From Lithodes maja (Eukaryota > Arthropoda > Malacostraca > Decapoda > Lithodidae): DNA of 64,000 nucleotides. The stretch spans positions 77,001 to 141,000 of the forward strand of contig JBAKBP010003138.1 in the NCBI GenBank assembly GCA_037953745.1, read 5' to 3'. The notes under the pieces are model-generated. The model saw only the letters and a program-made list of their open reading frames with translations, searched no databases and was not told the DNA's origin. The first letter of the stretch is position 1. Every line of letters starts with the position of its first letter. Below are positions 54,715 to 64,000 of this stretch, one piece after another. The position numbers and the translations under genes are program-made.

Positions 54715-55250
54715 CCCCCCTCCCCCTTTTTTTCCTAAATCCTGGATCCGCCACTGCATCCGAGAAACGGCCAGACATCACTTTAGACGCTTTTCGGGGA
54801 GATGAAACAGAGAGGGCAGTGGACAGAGCGCGGTGCGCGGGCATGCCAGGCGGTGCGCTATCCTGCACTTCGGTGGGATACTTGGGAGTACCTCTGTTAA
54901 TGTGAGGCATTCAACAATTCTCACTTGGCAAAGATAGCCAGCCTGGTCCGAAAGGAACCACCGTGCAATGTGGTCCCAAAAATTTAGCTTTCTAGAAAAG
55001 CCCTCATCACTGCTCATGAAATCCCCGAGTGACTGCAAACATTCTCTGAACCATTTCTGGCTAAGCCCCGACATCGAAAAATATTGCCCCAAAAATCTCG
55101 CTTTCAAGGAAAAAGAACAAAATTATTATTTATATAATTATTATTCGCACGCAAAGTTGTAGAAAAGTAAAATGCATTCATTTGTGATGTTATTTTTCCC
55201 CTCAAGTGGTCAAACTGTAAAATGGTGACCGTTTATATATATATATATAT

Positions 55251-55281
<31 letters not shown>

Positions 55282-56460
55282 GATATATATATATATATTA
55301 TATATATATATATATTTTGATAAGCCATTTGCTCGCCAAAATACCGCCAAAGGGGTTAGAGTGAATGCTTCAGTCCGCGAAGTCTCTTTTTTGGAATAGC
55401 GGAATATTTTGGGGAGTAAAATTTTCCTTTGAGACACCCTCGAACATTTCCTCAGTTGTCACCGAGAAATGATGGAGAGTCACTCTTCGAAATATTTCTA
55501 GCCTCTTCGAGAGAAACAAAATGTTTGTAATTTTTCCACGAAATTTATCACACACAAACATTTAGACCCGCCTGAAAAAAAAAGTTCACCGCCATCTCAA
55601 GTCGAATAGCAGAATGTATTTTTGGTGAATTGTTTACCTGCTGTCCAACGTGGGTTGGTGGGCTTTGGGAGCGATCGGAAATACATCGAACTGTACATCA
55701 TCACATTTGGTTTTCATAATGAATGATCATCATTCGGCAAAAAAAAAAAATCGTTTTCGACCGCTACCTCAGACTGCTTCCTAATATAGGCAAAATATCC
55801 CCTAATATCCCTTCTGAGCCGACGGTGTAGGAAAATTGTAATCACTCCACGGATTTGGCTCACCGGGTTTCACCATGTCCCTGCGCATCGACTATACATA
55901 TGTTGGCTTTCAACAGGTGGCGTCGGGAATTTACCCTTAACGACACATCCAATCTAATGCTTCGTACAGTACGCCAATTGTGGTAAGCTTGCATGAAAAG
56001 TAAAGACATAGCATATTGACCTTTTATTTGACCGAGGTCATGCTTCATCGAGGTCATGCTTCGCATATTGCATCGTTCATCGAGGTCACGCCTTCGCATA
56101 TTGAATCGATAACTGTTGATAAGCGATCGGAAATACTTCGACTCGAGAGCTCCGACAACCCCCAGGCAGACGACTCACCAAAAATACATTCTGCTATTCA
56201 ACTGGAGTTGGAGGTGAACTTTTTTTTTTCAGGAGGGTCTAAATTTGCGTGTGTGAAAAAAAAAAATTGTGGAAAAATTACAAACAATTTCTTTTCGAGA
56301 AAGATAAATATTTTGAAAAGCGACTCTCCATCATTTCTCGATGACGGCTGATCTAACGACACACCCAACGACACATTCCAACGACCTTCACGAAAAAGCT
56401 AGCTAGGATAGGAAATATAATACAGACCTATACTATTCTTTATTTCTGTATTACATGAAT
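54715..56460. repeat. Virus-type repeat region with (TA)n tract
   Basis: No supported gene. (TA)n tracts occur at about 55,234-55,313. 55,435-55,690 resembles the 5,275-5,510 block in direct orientation, and 56,120-56,350 is the same block inverted. 'catgcttcg' motifs lie at about 56,040-56,095. The poly-C/T rich patch at 54,708-54,733 has no evident role. Confidence 0.65.
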
Positions 56461-56462
56461 TC

Positions 56463-57053
56463 TTACATCAATTCATGTGGCTGCATACGCATGTTCTTCT
56501 TCAAGACACCAATCAACCTCGGTCTGTCTTGAAACAGGCGTTCGTAAGCAGTGCTATGTCGTATAAACTTCCACAGGAGTTCGTAGTATTCGTTCTTGAC
56601 GATGGTGACGTACTGGGGTAAGGTTGGTCCGGGTGTTGGTTGTTGTGGTGTCGGTGATGCCGATGGGGGTGGGTGGTGTGGTGTTGGCGGTGGTGCCAAC
56701 GAGGGTGGGTGGTGTGCTGTTGTCGGTGGTGGGCACGTGTGTGCTTTTGGCGGTGGTGGGTGGTGTGGTGTTGGCGGTGGTTGTTGCTGTTGTTGTTGGT
56801 CGCGCATCAGGCGTCTATAGGCGGAGCGTGTAACCGCTCTGTCATAGCAGCGGGCACTGCTTCTTCCTCCGCCAACTCTACCTCTACCTCTACCTCTACC
56901 TCTGGTTCTGCCTCTACATCTCCTAAGCCCCCCGCCTTCCAATTCTAATTGTTGTTCTTCGACAACACCATCAACTTTTTTCTCTTGTGCGACACCCATG
57001 GTCCTTTTGGTAGGTGTAGGGTCGGAAATCTTCTCATCACCACGATCCCTCAT
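56463..57053 (-). CDS. Pro/His-rich protein with Arg-Gly tract, about 196 aa
   Basis: Start chosen at 57,053 ('MRDRGDEKISDPTPTKRTMG') because a TATATAA element lies about 60-70 bp upstream (57,113-57,121). The open frame itself extends to 57,152. It contains an Arg/Gly tract ('RGRTRGRGRGRGRVGGG'), a Gln run, a long Pro/His/Thr tract (low complexity) and a conserved-looking C-terminal domain ('QYVTIVKNEYYELLWKFIRH'). The RG tract suggests nucleic-acid binding. No family recognised. Confidence 0.55.
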   Translation of the reverse strand: MRDRGDEKISDPTPTKRTMGVAQEKKVDGVVEEQQLELEGGGLRRCRGRTRGRGRGRGRVGGGRSSARCYDRAVTRSAYRRLMRDQQQQQQPPPTPHHPPPPKAHTCPPPTTAHHPPSLAPPPTPHHPPPSASPTPQQPTPGPTLPQYVTIVKNEYYELLWKFIRHSTAYERLFQDRPRLIGVLKKNMRMQPHELM

Positions 57054-57112
57054 TCTCCTCTGTGGTGGTGGCAGCAGCAGCAGATAGAGTGAGAGTGGTA
57101 ATAAGTGTTCTC

Positions 57113-57121
57113 CCTTATATA
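57113..57121 (-). promoter_or_regulatory. TATA box upstream of the Pro/His-rich gene
   Basis: 'ctatataag' on the minus strand, 60-70 bp before the preferred ATG at 57,053, in an otherwise GC-balanced stretch. Confidence 0.5.
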
Positions 57122-57189
57122 GCCCTTTCGGGCCAACAACTCGCCGTCCCAATGTCAGTAAGGTTCAATATTGTTTTGCCGCTTCGGGG

Positions 57190-59655
57190 TTATTGTCCCT
57201 AGGTCATGCTTCGTATAATGTGTCGCACCCCCAGTCAGACGCCTCACCAGAAATAATCCCACAAAAATCTCTCTGGGTGGGAGCAGCCCGACCAGGTAGT
57301 CTCTCCTAAATTTTGTCTCTCCTAAATTTTTGTGGGTGCGTCGCCCCAGGAGCCCGGCTAGCTAGTCTCTCTCTACTGTCGGTGGAGCAGCCCGACCGAG
57401 TAGTCGCCTCTCTGGGCGGAGCAGCCCGACCAGGTGGTCTCTCTCTGGGTATCTTTGACAACGGCCGACTACCTCTCCATCCCTTCCCATCAGATCCTCC
57501 ACTTTCTTAACTTTAGGATCAAGTGAAGTGACCTAAAATTAATGGGAGTAACTGGTACTGCCTCTCGCTGTCACGTTTTGTATAAGGTATCGTATAGGCA
57601 GGTCACGCTTCGTTTAATCATGCGTCGTCTACTGTCCTAGGTCATGCTTCGTATAATGTGTCGCACCCCCAGTCAGACACCTCACCAAAAATAATCCCAC
57701 AAAAATCTCTCTGGGTGGGAGCAGACCAACCAGGTAGTCTCTCCTAAATTTTGTCTCTCCTAAATTTTTGTGGGTGCGTCGCCGCATCTCTCTCTACTGT
57801 CGGTGGAGCAGCCCGGCCAGGTAGACGCCTCTCTGGGCGGAGCAGCCCGGGTATCTTTGACAACGGCCGACTAAGCACCTCTCCATCCCTTCCCATCAGA
57901 TCCTCCACTTTCTTAACTTTAGGATCAAGTGAAGTGACCTAAAATTAATGGGAGTAACTGGTACTGTGGTGCTTCGTACTTATAATTCGTTGTATAGCTA
58001 GGTCATGCTTCGTATATAATGTAAATCGGAAAATAAAATTGAATTGTTCATGTTTTTCTTTTATTAATCCTTCCTAGTTTTTACAATTTCTTCTCTCGGT
58101 GAAAGATGTCATGGAAAAATAATTGACAATTCGATTTCTTTAAATTTTTCACACACACAAATTTAGACCCTCCCGAAGAGAAAGGTTCACCGCCAACTCA
58201 AGTCGTATAGCAGAATTTATTTTGGGTGAGTCGTCTCGGAAGGGCAGTGACCAATATGGCGAGCAAAGAGATGAAAGCCAGAATAGACGAGAGAGTCAAC
58301 GATACCGTGTTAAAGGTTAAGGTGGAAATGTTACGATTTCAGATCAAGGGAATGAAATGTGCCTCCCTGGCGGATGCGATTGTTGGGTACTGCGTCGGTG
58401 ATAAGTTGCACAATCTCCCGCATGTACATTTGACTCTATTGAAGAAAATGTTGGCCATTGAATTAACAGCTAATATGTTTGGTCGGTATGCCAAGATACA
58501 AGACTTAAAGTCGGCTGAATTTTTTAGAAAATCGAACGATACCTTAGAAATTATTCAGAGAGAGCAAGTCATGTGTAACCCCATGTTCTCCAGTCCGACC
58601 AGGTAGTCTCTCCTAAATTTTGTCTCTACTAATTTTTTGTGGGTGAGTCGCCGCTGGAGCCCGGCTAGTTAGTCTCTCCCTACTGTAGGTGGAGCAGCTC
58701 GGCCAGGTAGTCGCCTCTCTGGGCAGAGCTGCCCGGCCAGGTAGTCTCTCTCTGGGTATCTTTGACAACGGCCGACTAAGCACATCTCCATCCCTTCCCA
58801 TCAGATCCTCCACTCATTTAACTTTAGGATCAAGTGAAGTGACCTAAAAATAATGGGAGTAACTGGTACTGCCTCTCGCTGTCACGTTTCGTATAATGTG
58901 TTGTATAGGTCATGCTTCGTTTAATCATGCGTCATATACTGTCCTAGGTCATGCTTCGTTTAATCATGCGTCGTATACTGTCCTAGGTCATGCTTTGTTT
59001 AATCATGCGTCGTATACTGTCCTAGGTCATGCTTCGTATAATGTGTCGCACTCCCAGCCAGACGCCTCACCTAAAATAATCCCACGAAAATCTCTCTGGG
59101 TGGGAGCAGCCCGACCAGGTAGTCTCTCTCCTAAATTTTGTCTCTCCTAAATTTTTGTGGGTGAGTCGCCGCAGGAACCCGGCCAGTTAGTCTCTCTCTA
59201 CTGTCGGTGGAGCAGCCCGGCCCGGTAGTCGCCTCTCTGGGCGGAGCAGCCCGACCAGGTAGTCTCTCTCTGGGTATCTTTGACAACGGCCGACTAAGCA
59301 CCTCTCCATCCCTTCCCATCAGATCCTCCACTTTCTTAACTTTAGGATCAAGTGAAGTGACCTAAAATTAATGGGAGTAACTAGTACTGCCTCTCGCTGT
59401 CACGTTTCGTATAATGTGTCATATAGGTAGGTCATGCTTCGTTTAATCGAGCGTCGTCTACTGTCCTAGGTCATGCTTCGTATAATGTGTCGCACCCCCA
59501 GTCAGACGCCTCACCAAAAATAATCCCACAAAAATCTCTCTGGGTGGGAGCAGCCCGACCAGGTAGTCTCTCCTAAATTTTGTCTCTCCTAAATTTTTGT
59601 GGGTGAGTCGCTGCAGGAGCCCGGCCAGTTAGTCTCTCTCTACTGTCGGTAGCGT
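57190..59655. repeat. hr-like tandem array, about 441-bp units
   Basis: Units begin 'cctaggtcatgcttcgtat' at about 57,199, 57,640, 59,021 and 59,461; spacing is about 441 bp where undisturbed. Each holds 'ctcctaaatttttgtgggtg', several 'gagcagcccg(a/g)ccaggtag' boxes and an end block 'ctttaggatcaagtgaagtg'. A small gene (58,256-58,606) with its own repeat flank interrupts the array. ATGCTTCGTATA is an imperfect palindrome and is the reverse complement of the TACGAAGCAT motif of the left half. This resembles the homologous regions of nimaviruses. Confidence 0.8.
58256..58606 (+). CDS. Small helical protein embedded in the hr-like array, 116 aa
   Basis: Start chosen at 'MASKEMKARIDERVNDTVLK' (58,256); the frame is open from 58,226. 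Sequence complexity is normal ('MLRFQIKGMKCASLADAIVG', 'MLAIELTANMFGRYAKIQDL'), clearly unlike the surrounding repeats. The last few residues ('SSPTR' and stop) come from the repeat text 'ccgaccaggtag', so the original C-terminus may be lost. No family recognised. Confidence 0.5.
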   Translation: MASKEMKARIDERVNDTVLKVKVEMLRFQIKGMKCASLADAIVGYCVGDKLHNLPHVHLTLLKKMLAIELTANMFGRYAKIQDLKSAEFFRKSNDTLEIIQREQVMCNPMFSSPTR

Positions 59656-60345
59656 AGCCGACATCGATATTATTGTCCCAAAAAGTTAACTTTCTAAAAA
59701 AAGAGAACAAAATAATTAAAAAACACTTTTTATTTATTGTTATATCCTATATATACTATAATGAAATGATGAAAATATCATCTAATCCTTTGTTATATTT
59801 TTATTGGCAACATGCTCTCGGGTAAAAAAAATCCCTCTTTTTTTTTTCCAGGAAGAGTGCAATGAGGATCCATCTAGATCCATGAAAAGATTTTCAAGAG
59901 CTATGTTCCCAAGAGGAATAAGTGGGCGTATACTAATGCCCAAGCGTAACGTTGCCAACTCTTATTTGTGCTGCATAGTTCACCTTCCTTGTACTTGGCA
60001 ACTATCCATCGGCCTGATTCGGGTTATATTGAAACATCCATCCATACAGACTTCACTTCCATCATATGAGTTCACTTGGCGGCAACTCACACTCTCTCCC
60101 TCACCTGAACAACAATGGGAACTTGTGCTACACCTGCTTCAGCCTTCCAGCTCGCCCCAATAAAGTCCACCTCTGGCCCAACACAGAACCAGATACACCA
60201 CAAGTATCCTGGTGCTTGTAATCACATTGCTGGCTTGCACGCTGTGACGTTGACCACTCCGTTAGAACCGCATGGCTTGTCCTACAGTGACTCGCTAGGA
60301 TCGCCAGGGCAGTGGATGGGGCTACAGTTTATGTATTAGAGTGTG
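59656..60345. other. Spacer; no supported gene
   Basis: AT-rich at first, then ordinary composition. A 119-codon open frame at 59,804-60,163 has no recognisable domain. The right end probably abuts the LTR. Confidence 0.4.
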
Positions 60346-62574
60346 CTTTATTTCATATGAAAGCTCGTGTCATGGGCAGTCCAGAAAGGCTCTTTGTTTT
60401 CGCCCATGTCAAGGCTTTATATATTTAATTGTAAAGTATATGTTTTGTCATTAACTAGTAATGATAGGATCTGGGAGAGAGAGAGGGAGTAGAACAGAGT
60501 GAGAGGGGGCACACAGTGTTTTTGTCCCGCTCGATGACGTCACGGCTGGCTGCCTCGCGGGGGTTGGTGGAAAGAGGTCCTTACCATGCTGAGCTCCCTT
60601 GCTAGTGTCTGGACGACTTGCAACCGCTGGTTTCCCACGCGGCTCGAGCTAGTGCGAGTATATATACTGGTTCCTCGCCACTCTCTCCCTCAGATCTGGT
60701 TTCTAGAACACACTCATCTTTTTCCCTTGCTATCTGTCCCCACTCCGTTCATGAGAATCTTTTCCTCTGCCTATCTCTCTCATTCTCCATATCTTTCACC
60801 ACCTCTTTATTAATATTATACCCCCTCTGGTTAACTCTGCAAAATCAGCTTCATGCTGGCCAGTTGTATTGTGTGTTAAGGTCTGATATAGCCTATGTAT
60901 GTTAGTTGTTAAGATAAGTGGATCACGAAGCATTGGTTGGCTTTCATATTGCTGCTCCTATAATTATTAGTGTTCTGCTGGATTAGATAATGCTAGACTG
61001 GGAGTCTGATATAATAGGTATTGTTTCCTATGAGTGCTGGCTTTAGTTAAAAGCGGCACGACATACCTGAGAACTGGAGTTGATTGAGTAAATTCTAGTC
61101 TGTGTGCCATTGAGAGTAGAGCATGCACGAATGAGGGCTTTTTGCCTATACCATTCTGCACTGTTCTAGTCTCGATTGTTTGTCTTTGAGGTACGCCAGG
61201 AGAACGCTTAATACTTCGGTATTAAGGTTTCTCAAGAGAGCTACCCTTCATTATAACGTAATATTTGACGCACAGACTTGAGATTTGCACTAGGCTATGC
61301 AGCATGCCATGCGCACCAGTATCTCGTATCATTGACTCTAGCTAGACTTTATCAATCATAGTAGACATTAAGTATATTAACCTAATTACTCTTTTTATGC
61401 ATACCCATTTATGATTACACAAGCATTTCGCAGCCTAGTTTGATGTATTGAGACACAAACGACTTAGGCTCTTTTTGTTGATAGGAATACTGCATTGTGG
61501 CGATTATTATTAGTGTTGTAGTGTTTAGGATATTCTTGGCTCCGACGGCATTATATATTCTGCCTTTTTGTGTGCATAGCCTGCACGAGCATTGTTCCGC
61601 TGCCTGCCTTTTTGGGTTCCATTTCCGATACGAGCATCTTTATAACATCTAACATTTAAAGAAGATTCCTTGTTAGTGTTGAAGGACTTTAGTACACTTT
61701 CTTTCATGCAGGAGTGCCTGACATTTATTGATTAAAGTAACGTAAGCTGTAACTTCTCTTACCACCTTACTTTGTATACCATAACCAAGCACCTTCGGTT
61801 ATAGGTAGTAATAGGCTGTTTTCACATAACATTAAGCCGAGAGTAGACGCACATTTATTGAGAGTTTGATAGCCTATTATTAGGGGAGGTGTGGTGGAGT
61901 GGTCTTGCCACTGGCCTGGTAATCCAAAGGTCCCGGGTTCAAATCCCGATGTATCAATGGGAAGATATTATTGGGATGGAATTTGTGCTGTACCTAGTAT
62001 CAGTGCATTACCACAAGCCCACCGAAACGTCAATAAAATACCCTCATTGTTCCCTGATTAAATAGCACTGTATGAATATTCCCATATTCAAAATATGCTA
62101 TAGGGGTGCAATGCCTGGTGAGTTATCTGCTCAACAGGTGGCGTTGTGTGTGTGTAAGTGTGAGAGTCCGAGTGTAGGGGGTGAGACAGTGAAGCACGGG
62201 AACGAGGTGGCTTCAGAGATGGGGTCGTTTCGGGCCATGAGTGAGCACTGTGCCTCATGTGAAGGCAAGATGGCAGGTGCTCGTTGTACTCTACGTGCTT
62301 CACATGTCTCACTCCTTAGACTGGAACAAGACCTCACGGGCTTCACTGTTCATTGTAAAGCGGTGAATGTTAAGGCTCTCAGCCTATGCCCGAGAGGAAG
62401 TAAGTTGGAATATAGAAAAAAAAAAAAAAAAATAGAACTCTGTAGAGTATTTGTGTTCTTTGTTCACTGGGAATATACTTCAGAGGTTGGAGCTAGCGCT
62501 TTCCGTTGTAACATTTATGCCATTACTAGTCCAATGAATAAGAGCCCTGATATATTTGAACCCCAGTCGTAACA
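60346..62574 (+). mobile_element. Probable long terminal repeat of an LTR retrotransposon (SINE inside)
   Basis: The right end is inferred from 'ccccagtcgtaaca', followed after two bases by TGGCGACC (62,577), a primer-binding-site-like sequence, and then the gag frame. A TATA box 'gtatatatactgg' is at about 60,658-60,670. The left end (TGTGC at about 60,346) is a guess. Length without the SINE would be about 1.7 kb. Confidence 0.45.
61883..62435 (+). mobile_element. tRNA-derived SINE with poly-A tail
   Basis: The head has pol III promoter boxes: an A-box-like 'tggtggagtgg' (about 61,892) and a B box 'ggttcaaatcc' (61,937-61,947). A conserved body is shared with 35,409-35,832 (inverted), and a poly-A tail lies at about 62,418-62,432. 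An internal open frame (62,072-62,572) is part of the repeat and not a gene. Confidence 0.8.
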
Positions 62575-63009
62575 AATGGCGACCTTACCTAGGATTTGGT
62601 GAACTTACATTTATTAGCAGGGAACATTTGTTGTTTTGGAGAATATTTTGCGGGGATCAGCAAGAATATATTATTTTTTTTGAGCAACATAGTATAGCCC
62701 TTGAGTATTTCCGAGAATTTTTGTGTGTATATCGAGGTATAAGAGTTTGGGGTGCTTCTTTTTTTAATATTGTGGTGAGAAATTTTTGTGAGCATCATGA
62801 CTTATACCGGATGAGAGGAGAATGGAGACACAGTACGTAATGTCGAGACTGAGGAACAGCAGTGTGATGATGTGGTTAATCAGGTGAACTGTGAGGAGGA
62901 TGCTAGGATATTTTTGCAATGGCCTGTTACTGCCGAGCGGTTGGTGGGTGTGAATCGGTACGGTCTTCAATGCCTGGCCACAGCTATCGGTCATGCGGGT
63001 ACTAGCAGC

Positions 63010-64000
63010 ATGACCAGGGATAACTTGATAACGTGTGTACTGGGCAGGGTGACTGGTGAGCGAGATGGGTTGAGTGCTCAGAGCCCTTCGGCCATGCTTC
63101 CCCTACACTCGACTCCCAGCCATCCCAGTAGTTTGCCGACCCCGGGTACGCTTCCGCAGTTGGGTGGTGACTGGCAGGGTGGGTTGCCCCTGGGGGGACC
63201 ACCGGTAATTTCAAACATTGTAGCACCTTCACCTCCTCAAGGGTTATCTCCAGAATTATTGCTTCAGCTCGAATTAGCTAAGATCGAAGAGAGAAAGGCT
63301 ATCAGGGCAGGTGAGCTCCAGCAGCAAATAGAATTAGCCAAGATAGAAGAGAGAAAAACTATCAGTCAGCAGCACATAGAGCTAGCAAAAATCCAAGCTA
63401 ACTTAGAGTCGACTAGGTACTGTGCCGACATGGATGTAGAGAAGTCGCGAGTAGAGGCAACGGGACAGCGACTTGGGGCTGGTAACCGTGTTCATGAGCA
63501 GTCTCTCTCGCACTTATTGAAACTGGTTCCGGTGTTTGATGAGAGTGGTGTAACAGAATTTTTCACACGCTTTGAGAAGAAGTGCCAGGAACACCAGTGG
63601 CCAGAGAATAAATGGGCAGCACTTGTATCCTCTAGATTAATAGGCAAGGGTCTTAAAGCCTACGATGCGTTACCTTTGGAGTTATGTATTGTGTACGAGG
63701 ATCTCAAGGAGGCTGTCCTGAGGGCTTACGAATTGCAACCAGAAACGTACCGTTTGAAGTTCCGGGGTGTAACTAAGGGAAGAGATAGCACCTTTTTGGA
63801 ACACGCCCGGGACTTGTCCGATGCTATGGGGAACTGGCTCCGATCTGAGAAGGTCACAACATTTGATGAAATTAAGCAGTTAATGATGTTGGAGCAGTTC
63901 TTTAAGAGCACGGGCGGTGATCTAACTTTGAACTTGAAGGAGAAAAACCCAAGAACTCTAGTCGAAGCAGCAGAAATGGCTGATCGACGGCTGTCGTTGA
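63010..64000 (+). CDS. LTR retrotransposon gag (partial, runs off the window)
   Basis: The frame is open from the stop at 62,812-62,814 to the window end; the first ATG is at 63,010. A Pro-rich N-terminal part is followed by a repeated helical heptad ('LELAKIEERK' three times, about 63,270-63,400). A SCAN/retrotransposon-gag-like capsid domain follows ('LKLVPVFDESGVTEFFTRFE', 'WAALVSSRLIGKGLKAYDAL', 'AYELQPETYRLKFRG', 'FLEHARDLSDAM'). This is typical of Gypsy-type elements. The nucleocapsid and pol would lie beyond 64,000. Confidence 0.8.
   Translation, partial: MTRDNLITCVLGRVTGERDGLSAQSPSAMLPLHSTPSHPSSLPTPGTLPQLGGDWQGGLPLGGPPVISNIVAPSPPQGLSPELLLQLELAKIEERKAIRAGELQQQIELAKIEERKTISQQHIELAKIQANLESTRYCADMDVEKSRVEATGQRLGAGNRVHEQSLSHLLKLVPVFDESGVTEFFTRFEKKCQEHQWPENKWAALVSSRLIGKGLKAYDALPLELCIVYEDLKEAVLRAYELQPETYRLKFRGVTKGRDSTFLEHARDLSDAMGNWLRSEKVTTFDEIKQLMMLEQFFKSTGGDLTLNLKEKNPRTLVEAAEMADRRLSL

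Noticed and set aside
57190..59655. CRISPR-like array
   Set aside because: Units are about 441 bp with complex internal structure and no short repeat-spacer pattern; hr-like tandem repeats explain it.
59804..60163. 119-codon ORF
   Set aside because: No recognisable domain, no homologue in the window, overlaps a homopolymer; not supportable.
61885..61955. Possible tRNA gene
   Set aside because: A and B boxes are present, but the segment continues into a repeated body with a poly-A tail and a second copy exists at 35.4-35.8 kb, so it is a SINE head.
62072..62572. 166-codon ORF on the plus strand
   Set aside because: It is the SINE body read through; the same text is present reversed at 35.4-35.8 kb.

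Overview
The window looks like nuclear DNA of a decapod crustacean (shrimp or crab type). It carries several classes of arthropod non-LTR retrotransposon, a tRNA-derived SINE, an intron-containing tyrosine-recombinase family, an arthropod class-1-like semaphorin, and a block of large-DNA-virus genes of nimavirus type (relatives of white spot syndrome virus). I read it as a partly decayed endogenous nimavirus-like element that has been duplicated and invaded by transposons. The nimavirus assignment rests on two protein families I recognise from their motifs, a per-os-infectivity-factor-0 (p74)-like envelope protein and a giant strawberry-notch-type helicase, plus the gene layout and homologous-region-like repeats. 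Most other viral ORFs have no function I can name.

Layout. 0.05-4.55 kb: a non-LTR element (LINE-B) split by a second one (LINE-A). 4.55-9.2 kb: AT-rich repeat-rich DNA carrying a TACGAAGCAT / ATGCTTCGTA motif that returns at 31-32.7 kb and 55-59.7 kb. 9.2-28.6 kb: two large copies of a tyrosine-recombinase gene on the minus strand, the first with a complex internal tandem array. The second copy is split by an 8.5-kb piggyBac-like insertion (19,020-27,515) with 12-bp inverted ends and a duplicated TTAA. That insertion holds LINE-C and LINE-D remnants and no visible transposase. 28.7-32.9 kb: a second copy of the 0.1-6.5 kb segment without LINE-A. 32.97-33.65 kb: an inverted LINE-B fragment with a perfect 10-bp target duplication.

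33.7-36.0 kb: an intronless semaphorin (signal peptide, Sema, PSI, transmembrane segment) split by a SINE. 36.4-58.6 kb: the viral block. From left to right it holds five minus-strand unknown genes (36.4-41.9), the PIF-0-like gene (minus, 41.9-45.2), the helicase divergent from it (plus, 45.2-50.0), small plus- and minus-strand genes (50-52.2), two further minus-strand genes (52.3-54.7), repeats, a Pro/His-rich protein (56.5-57.05), and a small gene (58.26-58.6) inside a tandem array of about 441-bp units. 60.3-64 kb: an LTR retrotransposon with a SINE in its LTR and a gag ORF running off the window end.

State of the viral genes: several long ORFs are intact (PIF-0-like 1096 codons, 648-codon and 512-codon ORFs). 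Others carry single frameshifts or in-frame stops (helicase, 36.4, 39.3, 50.2 and 50.8 kb genes). This fits an integrated element decaying slowly, although some homopolymer frameshifts could be sequence errors.
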